From: Bacteroidota bacterium | GTDB taxonomy: Bacteria; Bacteroidota; Bacteroidia; Bacteroidales; JABHKC01 | Reading direction: 5' to 3' | Length of the DNA: 38,060 nt | Assembly (NCBI GenBank): GCA_018692315.1 | Contig: JABHKC010000189.1 | Location: 1 to 38,060 of the forward strand | Shown: one piece after another, positions 16,387-22,895 of the stretch | Position numbering within the stretch: position 1 is the first letter of the stretch | How the letters are laid out: the number at the start of each line of letters is the position of its first letter | Position numbers and translations under genes: made by a program | Notes under the pieces: generated by a model | What the model was told of the DNA's origin: nothing | Databases searched by the model: none | What the model saw: only the letters and a program-made list of their open reading frames with translations

Positions 16387-17865
16387 TTATAACTCACAAT
16401 TTTCAATTTTAAAACACCAAATATATTTAGTGGGTGGGTTATTTCGTAGCTTTTCGGGTACAGTGATAATTATTCCTGTTCCATTTTCTTCCCAGCTTAA
16501 ATTTTCTTTACTCCCGATTAGACTTACGGAACTCCCTTTTTCAGGAACAAAAGAATCTATATTTATATATTTTGGGATAACTTTTTCAGACTCATCGTTC
16601 ATGTAAAAAGCATAGACCGTTTTAGTATCCTTTTTATTTGTATAACAAATTTTGCCTTCCTTGAATGGAGCAATAGCTCGTGTCGAATATATTGCCTCGC
16701 TATTTACGTCCATCCAGTCGCCAATTTCTTCTAACAATTTGTAGGCATCTTTATGCAAACTGCCATCGTGGGAAGGGGCGAAATTTAGCAATAAATTTCC
16801 TCCTTTGCTAACGATATCTACCAGCATCTTAATTGTACTGATTCCGGATTTATATTTTGCATTTTCGGTGTATGACCAGCCTCCGCCTGAAATTATGCAT
16901 GATTCCCAGGGATAGGGAAGCGATTTTTCAGGAACTTTGTTTTCGGGTGTCAAATAGTTTTGATTTTTCCCTTCTACAGCTCTGTCCACAACAATTAGTC
17001 CTGCCTGCTTTTTTCGTGCTTTTACAACCAAATCGTCCATCTTAATATCCTGATTTACAATTGTGCCGTTCATAAAGCCGGTTTTGCTCTTTGCTACTCT
17101 TTTATCATAAAATCCCTGAATAAGCTCTCTGGACTGCTTCATAACCCAACCCCCGTCTAACCAAAGAATATCTATGCTGCCGTAATCGGTAAGTAATTCC
17201 ATGATTTGATTGTGAGTAAAGTCGGCAAAATTTTGCCATTTTTCGGGATATTTTTCTGGGTCGTAATTCACATTTCTGTCCTTGTTAGGGAAGTAATGCC
17301 ACCAGTAATCTTCTGAATGCCAGTCGGGTTTCGAAAAATATGCCCCTACCCACAAGCCTTCATTTCTATACGAATTGAACAATTCTTTAGTAATATTTGC
17401 CTTTTTGTTTGTACTGAAAGGAGTTTTTGAGTCGGTGATTTTGTAATCGGTATATTTTGTGTCGAACATGCAAAATCCATCGTGATGTTTTGTTGTGAAA
17501 ACGAGATATTTCATACCTGCATTTTTAGCTGCTTCTGCCATTTTATCCGGATTGAATTTTATAGGATTGAATGTTTTTTGAAGATTTTCATAGGCTTCGA
17601 CATAAGCATTGTAGGTTTTGGGTGTTCCTGTTTTTTTTCGCTGACACCATCCATAATCTTCCGGGCATATTGACCAGGATTCAACTACTCCCCACTGCGA
17701 GTATGGTCCCCAGTGCATGAGCATTCCGAATTTTAGATCTTGCCAGTTTTCCAATTTTTCCAAAACTAAAGGATCGCTTTCAGGATAATATTTTTGCTTA
17801 TCGTGTTGCGAAATCAGGTTCAAACTTAGAATTAAGCTCAAAAAAATAGTTAGATGTTTTTTCAT
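16387..17865 (-). CDS. Alpha-L-fucosidase (GH29), second copy
   Basis: 492 aa with a signal peptide (MKKHLTIFLSLILSLNLISQ). The GH29 core is present: FGMLMHWGPYSQWGVVESWS, TTKHHDGFCMFDTKYTDYKI, AYFSKPDWHSEDYW, and nucleophile motif ILWLDGGWV with Asp237. PWESCIISGGGWSY and GGNLLLNFAPSHDG follow. A Cys-containing insertion after the first motif (ICPEDYGWCQRKKTG) distinguishes it from the copy at 14833. The product is free fucose, and location is periplasmic or secreted. It is 20 nt downstream of the DUF1016 nuclease gene and on the same strand. A TATATTTAGTGGG motif in its 3' part has no evident meaning. Confidence 0.92.
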   Translation of the reverse strand: MKKHLTIFLSLILSLNLISQHDKQKYYPESDPLVLEKLENWQDLKFGMLMHWGPYSQWGVVESWSICPEDYGWCQRKKTGTPKTYNAYVEAYENLQKTFNPIKFNPDKMAEAAKNAGMKYLVFTTKHHDGFCMFDTKYTDYKITDSKTPFSTNKKANITKELFNSYRNEGLWVGAYFSKPDWHSEDYWWHYFPNKDRNVNYDPEKYPEKWQNFADFTHNQIMELLTDYGSIDILWLDGGWVMKQSRELIQGFYDKRVAKSKTGFMNGTIVNQDIKMDDLVVKARKKQAGLIVVDRAVEGKNQNYLTPENKVPEKSLPYPWESCIISGGGWSYTENAKYKSGISTIKMLVDIVSKGGNLLLNFAPSHDGSLHKDAYKLLEEIGDWMDVNSEAIYSTRAIAPFKEGKICYTNKKDTKTVYAFYMNDESEKVIPKYINIDSFVPEKGSSVSLIGSKENLSWEENGTGIIITVPEKLRNNPPTKYIWCFKIENCEL

Positions 17866-17885
17866 AATTTAGTTATTTATTTAAT

Positions 17886-18893
17886 TCATTTGCTAAAAAT
17901 TCTTTTAAACTGCTCATCGCTGGGTAAACTTTGAGCAATATCTTTGGGTAACTCAGAGTAGCTGTATGTTGCTACACCCATAGGTTTATTTGCAATTTCC
18001 AGTGCGTATTCTACTGTAATATGGCTTTTTGTTATGCCTATGCTTAGATTGTCTTCGGGGTATTTTACAGTTTTATCGAGCAAGTGCAGATACCAATTTA
18101 ATTGCTGACTATATTCGGGTTTAAATTCATTAGTTTTTAGTTCTATAGCTATCATCGATTTCAATTTTCTGTGGTAAAACAGTAAATCAATAAAATACTC
18201 TTTATCATCAAGTTCTAAACGAAATTGTTGTCCCATAAATGCAAAATCAGCTCCAAATTGTCCGAGCATTTTGGTAATATTAGTTACGATTGCATTTTCG
18301 AGCTGCTTTTCGTTGTGATAGTCCGGCAAGTTTAAAAATGATAAATCGTAGTCATCTTTAAATTGCATAGTGTATTTCGCAAGTTCTTGTGTATTAATGG
18401 ATTTTCCGAAATTGTTCTGAAATTTGTTGTGCTGCGAAAAGAGGTCAATTTTAATTTTCTCTTCTAAAATACTTCTGCTCCAAGCCTCATTTTTTGCTTT
18501 TTGTAAATAAAATTCTCGTTGGGCTTTGTCTTTTATTTTGCTGAATATAAGCACTGTATGCCCCCAGTGTAATTTGGTAACAAGCTGTTGCCAAATTGTG
18601 TTGTCTTCAACTTCTTCAAAAACAAACCGCATTAAGCGAAGGTTTCGTTCCGAAAAACCTTTTACTCCAATAAATTCAGCCTGTAAATCTACTGAAAGCT
18701 GTTTTATGACCGATGTTCCCCAGCCGGTTTTTGTCTTTTCAGAGATTGTTTTGCCAATATCGAGATATGCTAAAATCATTTCAGAATTTACGGCACTGTA
18801 ACTTTTGTATTGTGCTTGTAATATTCTTTCTTTTAAGGAAATTAGCGTATTCAGATAGTCATTATTTTGTAGTTCATTATTCATAAAATGCAA
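17886..18893 (-). CDS. DUF1016 (YhcG-like) PDDEXK nuclease domain protein
   Basis: 335-aa cytoplasmic protein. The N-terminal helical DUF1016 domain (SAVNSEMILAYLDIGKTISE, GWGTSVIKQLSVDLQAEFIG, FSERNLRLMRFVFEE) precedes a PDDEXK nuclease fold with EYFIDLLFYHRKLK (Asp236) and MIAIELKTNEF (Glu251, Lys253), then YSQQLNWYLHLLD and the tail PSDEQFKRIF. Such proteins are often found with mobile elements or restriction loci; biochemical function is poorly known. Its place inside a glycan operon, 32 nt after the preceding gene and 20 nt before a fucosidase, is odd and suggests insertion of a cargo gene without disrupting transcription. MHFM offers two start choices 9 nt apart. Confidence 0.9.
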   Translation of the reverse strand: MHFMNNELQNNDYLNTLISLKERILQAQYKSYSAVNSEMILAYLDIGKTISEKTKTGWGTSVIKQLSVDLQAEFIGVKGFSERNLRLMRFVFEEVEDNTIWQQLVTKLHWGHTVLIFSKIKDKAQREFYLQKAKNEAWSRSILEEKIKIDLFSQHNKFQNNFGKSINTQELAKYTMQFKDDYDLSFLNLPDYHNEKQLENAIVTNITKMLGQFGADFAFMGQQFRLELDDKEYFIDLLFYHRKLKSMIAIELKTNEFKPEYSQQLNWYLHLLDKTVKYPEDNLSIGITKSHITVEYALEIANKPMGVATYSYSELPKDIAQSLPSDEQFKRIFSK

Positions 18894-18925
18894 TATCTAA
18901 TTTGCTTTGTTCAAAATTTTTTTCA

Positions 18926-21394
18926 TTATATTTTTTCAGTTCTATCATAAACTAAAAATTCAATTTTTGCAGCTGCATTTTCTTGTGGGTTTTTAAAACT
19001 GCAATCGAAATTAACGCTTTGTTGCCCGGTTGGAATAATTAACTTTTTCGTATCCAATTTTACTTCTGAAACTATATTCCAATTTTTATCATAGATTGTT
19101 GCAAGCCTATCTTCTGTGGTTTTAATTGTTTGTCCGGATTTCAAATCTATTGGTAATTCTACACTTTTTTGATTATTAATTTCAATTTTAATATTTGAAA
19201 TATCTGCATTTTCGGCAGTGATAATAAATTTCAGAGTTTGCTCGTAGCATTTATTTTCAAATTTGAATGTTGAGAACAACGGCTCGCCGGGCTGTTTAAT
19301 TTTTTTCCGGTGAGTATATTTGTGAGAGTATATTTCTTTTAAAATCAAATCTTTATCTTCTGATTTTTTAAGCCTGAATTCTGTAGAAATGTCTTTCATC
19401 TTATTCTTCAGATTTTCATCAAAAACATCGTTCAATCTGGCAGTTTCCCAAATATTTAAGATTGCAAATATTTGCTCGGTATTCCCATTTTTCCTGAGGG
19501 TTTCGAGATTTGTATAAAAAGCAAAACCTGCGTCGTAGCCGGCAGAACGAGCCATTAGCCATTCAATATCTTCAACGGTAGTTTCCGGTGTCATTTTGAA
19601 CCAGCCAAGCATACCGGGCATTAAATTTCTTTTAAAATATTTTTGATTCAACAATCTATATTCGGTCTGACTTTCGCGAAATCCTGCATACCAAGGCTCG
19701 CCCCAATTCATACGTGAGTAGATGTGCCAAAAATAATGTCCCGATCTGCTTGCTCCCAACAAAAAGTGGCTTTTTATGTTTTCGTCTAATTTGTCGAACC
19801 AATCTTGTGCAAAAAGTGCTTCAGCATAATTTCCCATTCCGCTTGAGTGGGTTCCTTCCAATCCATCGAAATCGAGCATACGCACTCCGGTTTGGTTCAT
19901 GAAATCTGCCACAATTTCAGCCATTTCCTTGTTTAAGGAAGCATCGCCAAGGAAAACTTTGTAGCCATGGTCGGCAAGTTTACTAATTTTGGTTTTTGTA
20001 TCGTGAGATACCGGATTTGTGCCAAACGCTCCACGAGTGCAATTTTTCAGTATCCAGAGTGGATTTTCTGAAATCGAACCATAAGTAATAATTTCATCTT
20101 CAATAACTACTGCTCGCAAATGATTGTTTCTGAACTGATTAAAAAAGTCCGGATTTTCAATTTCAATTTCTGTTTGTTTTTCATCTATCTTGGCAACTAC
20201 AAAACTACTGCCAACTTTTGCCAAACGTTTGTCGGGTACGGGAGTAACAAAATTGTCGTTCGTACTTATGAAATTTGTGAGCGTGTGTGTGCCAATATAA
20301 ATTCCCTGCGATTCTGCTTTGCGTACACATTCCTTCATGCCGGCAATTCCGTTAGGAAACATTTCTTTGCTTAGCGGAATGTGCCCCCAGCTCGAAAACG
20401 GATGACCATGATATAAATAATTGAAACCTGATTTTTTCGTGTATTCAATACATTCATCAATGTTTTGTTCAGAGAAATTCATGATGAGGTATGAGGAATT
20501 TATTGTTTTTGAAGTTTTTGTCCATTCCCCATTTATGCTTGGGTGGGGCAATCCTTCAGCAATCTCAATTTGGCCTATTGTTGAAAGGCAGGAATCTGTT
20601 TCGCAAGCAAATAGTGCAATTTTTGAACCAACAATACCGCCATCATCATATGCTGGAGCTAAATATTTGTCGTGGTTCAGGTTTTTAATGATTCTATCGT
20701 TTATTCTGTTTCGGGTATATGCTTGAAGGCTACTGCCATACTTTGTAGGTTTTGCTGCTTCAACCGAGTATAAAACGCCACGTTTTCCTTTTTCTACATC
20801 AGAAAAATCGTCTTGTTCGAAAATGTCTAATTGTGGCAAATGGTCGTTATCTTTCCATGGATAGCCTCCCAAAGTTTTAGGATTCAGAGCTTGTAGTCCG
20901 AAAGTGAAACTTTTGTTTTGTGCAATTCCTATGGTTTCGCCAATGCTCCCTTTGATTGTGCTGGCATAAGGTCCCCAAATTATTGCATCAACTTTCAAAT
21001 CGGAGCTTACTGAAACGCATTCAAAAGTTATATACTTGTCGAGAGAAATTGCCTTAATTCCTATTTGAACTCCATTTTCGAAAGAGCATTGAATTTCCTG
21101 ATTTCCATTTTTAAAAACAATTTTGGCTGGAAAAACAATGGTGCTGTCTATTTTTAAAGAAACCAGAGGAGATTTCAAATTTTCCGGGCAATAGTTTTGA
21201 TTGGTTTTTTTATCAATAATTCCGATAATTTGCCCTTTTTGGTCGATTTCTATTTTTAGATCCTGCATTTCGTATTTCACATATTCTGTTTCAGAACATG
21301 AAAAAACAATAAGATAAATTAGGAAAATCGTTGTAAACAAAGATAATAGCCTTGTTTGTGCAAATAAATGCTTGATACTACATCTCAACTTCAT
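18926..21394 (-). CDS. Lipoprotein of unknown family, candidate glycoside hydrolase
   Basis: 822 aa from the ATG at 21394, where a Lys/Arg-rich start leads into a hydrophobic segment and lipobox-like VFSC. Residues ~45-290 look like a beta-sandwich (mutarotase-like: IIDKKTNQNYCPENLKSP, then IWGPYAST, IGIAQNKSFTFGLQALNP). Residues ~300-650 look like a (beta/alpha)8 barrel: FNYLYHGHPFSSWGH, GIYIGTHTLTN, HGYKVFLGDAS, RMLDFDGLEGTHSSG (Asp508 and Asp510 as candidate catalytic or substrate-binding acids), LLGASRSGHYFWHIYSRMNW. A beta-rich tail closes the protein. I cannot assign a CAZy family. The context (fucosidases, sulfatases, GH2) and the DFDG strand support a hydrolase. It leads the minus-strand run of genes. 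The 27 upstream bases to 21421 could add nine residues. Confidence 0.7.
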   Translation of the reverse strand: MKLRCSIKHLFAQTRLLSLFTTIFLIYLIVFSCSETEYVKYEMQDLKIEIDQKGQIIGIIDKKTNQNYCPENLKSPLVSLKIDSTIVFPAKIVFKNGNQEIQCSFENGVQIGIKAISLDKYITFECVSVSSDLKVDAIIWGPYASTIKGSIGETIGIAQNKSFTFGLQALNPKTLGGYPWKDNDHLPQLDIFEQDDFSDVEKGKRGVLYSVEAAKPTKYGSSLQAYTRNRINDRIIKNLNHDKYLAPAYDDGGIVGSKIALFACETDSCLSTIGQIEIAEGLPHPSINGEWTKTSKTINSSYLIMNFSEQNIDECIEYTKKSGFNYLYHGHPFSSWGHIPLSKEMFPNGIAGMKECVRKAESQGIYIGTHTLTNFISTNDNFVTPVPDKRLAKVGSSFVVAKIDEKQTEIEIENPDFFNQFRNNHLRAVVIEDEIITYGSISENPLWILKNCTRGAFGTNPVSHDTKTKISKLADHGYKVFLGDASLNKEMAEIVADFMNQTGVRMLDFDGLEGTHSSGMGNYAEALFAQDWFDKLDENIKSHFLLGASRSGHYFWHIYSRMNWGEPWYAGFRESQTEYRLLNQKYFKRNLMPGMLGWFKMTPETTVEDIEWLMARSAGYDAGFAFYTNLETLRKNGNTEQIFAILNIWETARLNDVFDENLKNKMKDISTEFRLKKSEDKDLILKEIYSHKYTHRKKIKQPGEPLFSTFKFENKCYEQTLKFIITAENADISNIKIEINNQKSVELPIDLKSGQTIKTTEDRLATIYDKNWNIVSEVKLDTKKLIIPTGQQSVNFDCSFKNPQENAAAKIEFLVYDRTEKI

Positions 21395-21591
21395 AAGAAT
21401 TTTTGTTTCGTTATTCATCAAAAATCAAAAAAAATCGAAATTAGAAATAATAGAGGAATTAAAAAAATACATAGGAAGATATTTGTTTGAAAATTTAAGC
21501 CTGATAGCCAAAGACGCTGCTTGATGAAGGGGCTTGAAAATCAGAATAATGAAAGTGCATTTTCTGCACCAAGCTATCAAAAACGCTCCTC

Positions 21592-21661
21592 ATTCCTGCG
21601 AAAGCAGGAATCTCATGGAGCTTAGCTAATATTTTGCAGGGATTCCCGCCTTCGCATGAAT
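21592..21661. repeat. REPIN-like unit, copy 2
   Basis: The palindrome ATTCCTGCGAAAGCAGGAAT (21592-21611) is separated by ~30 bp from its inverted, slightly degenerate partner at 21642-21661. The spacer (TCTCATGGAGCTTAGC and onward) is related to that of copy 3. Confidence 0.8.
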
Positions 21662-21785
21662 GAAATCCTGTAGGGACGACCTATTGGTAGCCACCGATGG
21701 CAATCGGTGGTTGATAGAAGCACATTTTTCAAAAATTCCGTAGGAATGGCCCCACAAAAAGATAGAACATCCCGCTGGGATTGGA
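21659..21785 (-). repeat. Dispersed ~100-bp repeat, inverted relative to the 8418-8518 copy
   Basis: Reverse-complementary to about 8418-8518: both contain AGGATTTCAT, CCACCGATTGCC, GGTGG, AATGTGCTTCT and a CATTCCTA stretch, differing by scattered substitutions. It abuts REPIN-like copy 2, as the 8290 copy also abuts a palindrome. Confidence 0.75.
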
Positions 21786-21850
21786 AAATTTGAATTATAA
21801 TTTATGAATTGGAAATTCAAACTTACAAACATTTAACTTCACATACTTTC

Positions 21851-21920
21851 ATTCCTGCGAAGGCAGGAATCTCTTGGGGCTTAGGTAAGATTTTGCTGGG
21901 ATTCCTGCATTCGCAGGAAT
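21851..21920. repeat. REPIN-like unit, copy 3
   Basis: ATTCCTGCGAAGGCAGGAAT (21851-21870) and the inverted partner ATTCCTGCATTCGCAGGAAT (21901-21920) enclose a 30-bp spacer closely related to that of copy 2. This is the best preserved of the three. Confidence 0.85.
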
Positions 21921-22022
21921 GAAGAACAGGGCAACACAGAAAAGTGAATTGTTAGAAATTATTGCAGAATGTGACATTGTATTGAAATCAAAAAAATTGT
22001 GAGTTGAAAACCAATTTATTAT

Positions 22023-22313
22023 GCAACCTTTTTCAAAACCCACCGTATTAAGCGTTATTATTTTATAGAAAACGAAAGAAAATAGAAAAACAAAAATGAG
22101 ATATGAAAATAAAATAAGATACGAATTAATGGGTTGGCGTACAGCTTGTTACGCCCCCCCCAATTTTATAGGAACACTAAAAAAGACCATTTTTGAGCTT
22201 GGCAAAAACAAATTCCTTTAAATAAACCTCTCTGTTTTTTAAGATTTCAGAGAGGAAAATTTAATCAAAAAATTTAAAATTCACCCATTTTTAAATTAAA
22301 TTTTTACAAACTT
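22023..22313 (+). promoter_or_regulatory. Conserved ~290-bp leader of the first cassette
   Basis: Nearly identical to 25881-26169 and in the same position, ending at the start codon of the small secreted protein. It contains a possible GGCGTA/TACGCC stem, a C8 run after it (22154-22161), and a perfect 8-bp stem CCTCTCTG / CAGAGAGG at 22227-22234 and 22248-22255 that ends 58 nt before the ATG. Conservation of non-coding sequence in both copies suggests a promoter plus structured 5' leader. A 30-codon frame through it is not conserved in the second copy. Confidence 0.6.
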
Positions 22314-22748
22314 ATGAAAAATATAAATAAAGTTTTAGGAATTGTTTTGGTATTGTTGTTATGTGCAAGTGTTGGATTTGGACAGACAGAATTGAAAGTT
22401 CAGGTAATTAATTCTACAACTGAAGATTATGAGTGTTCTGCACAGTTTACAGAAGCTTGCATTCCGACTAATGTACCTGTATATTTTGAAGTTCCTGCTG
22501 AAAATATGGTGGAGATTACTTTTATTTTTGATGAGGATGATATAAGTTTAGAAAAGCTAAAATGCTATTACCCACCTAATACTCCAAATCCTAACCCTGT
22601 TATTATTATTAATACATATTCAGGCCCAATGAATGTTGCTCCATACTTGGGAATTTACCCCAATCAATATTTTAATCAATTTAGTTATCAAGGCTCTGGT
22701 AATATTGGAGGTATTGATATTTACTATTTTAGAATAGATCCAAATTAA
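22314..22748 (+). CDS. Small secreted protein of unknown function, cassette copy 1
   Basis: 144 aa; signal peptide (MKNINKVLGIVLVLLLCASV, cleaved near GFGQ) and a ~120-aa mature domain. It is predicted beta-rich (ELKVQVINSTTEDYECSAQF, then VYFEVPAENMVEITFIFDED) with a Pro-rich middle (PPNTPNPNP) and a C-terminal strand YYFRIDPN. Three Cys are visible in the mature part. No known family recognised and no T9SS tail. Its paralogue at 26170 shares the signal peptide almost exactly and the start of the mature part (T-L-V-V-NST-DY), but the rest is diverged. It sits 147 bp before the FG-GAP protein, as in the other copy, so the two probably act together at the cell surface. Confidence 0.75.
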   Translation: MKNINKVLGIVLVLLLCASVGFGQTELKVQVINSTTEDYECSAQFTEACIPTNVPVYFEVPAENMVEITFIFDEDDISLEKLKCYYPPNTPNPNPVIIINTYSGPMNVAPYLGIYPNQYFNQFSYQGSGNIGGIDIYYFRIDPN

Positions 22749-22806
22749 TGAATTATAAATTATTATTAAGTCGAAATGCACTAATATTAATAGTTTTATA
22801 ATTTTT

Positions 22807-22850
22807 CCTGAAATCTGCACACTTTTATATATTTGCTTGCAGGTTTCAGG
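22807..22850 (+). terminator. Stem-loop between the small secreted gene and the FG-GAP gene
   Basis: CCTGAAATCTGCA pairs with TGCAGGTTTCAGG (13 bp with one G-T wobble) around an 18-nt loop. No clear T-run follows, so it may be an attenuator or mRNA-processing/stability hairpin rather than a full terminator. The second cassette has a different hairpin at the same place. Confidence 0.5.
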
Positions 22851-22895
22851 GCATTAAAAACATTTATTAAAAGAAATTTAGTTTAAAACAATAAT

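Larger units (their letters stand above)
21422..22022. other. Intergenic region between divergent genes, dominated by REPIN-like repeats
   Basis: Part of an 890-bp gap between the divergently transcribed hydrolase and cassette genes. It holds two REPIN-like units, an inverted copy of the dispersed repeat found at 8418-8518, and AT-rich filler. Frames at 21626-21832 and 21849-22043 (minus) consist largely of these repeats and were not called genes. Confidence 0.7.

Noticed and set aside
21626-22043. Two minus-strand frames (68 and 64 aa) upstream of the first cassette
   Set aside because: Mostly REPIN-like palindromes and dispersed repeat sequence; no start context or homology.
22129-22221. 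Short ORF in the cassette leader (starts MGWRTACYAPP)
   Set aside because: In the second leader the frame is shifted by a 2-base length difference after the C-run and stops early, so coding conservation is absent.
22314-22748. Type VI effector or bacteriocin assignment for the small secreted proteins
   Set aside because: They have ordinary signal peptides and no toxin motif; the idea rests only on divergence of the middle region.
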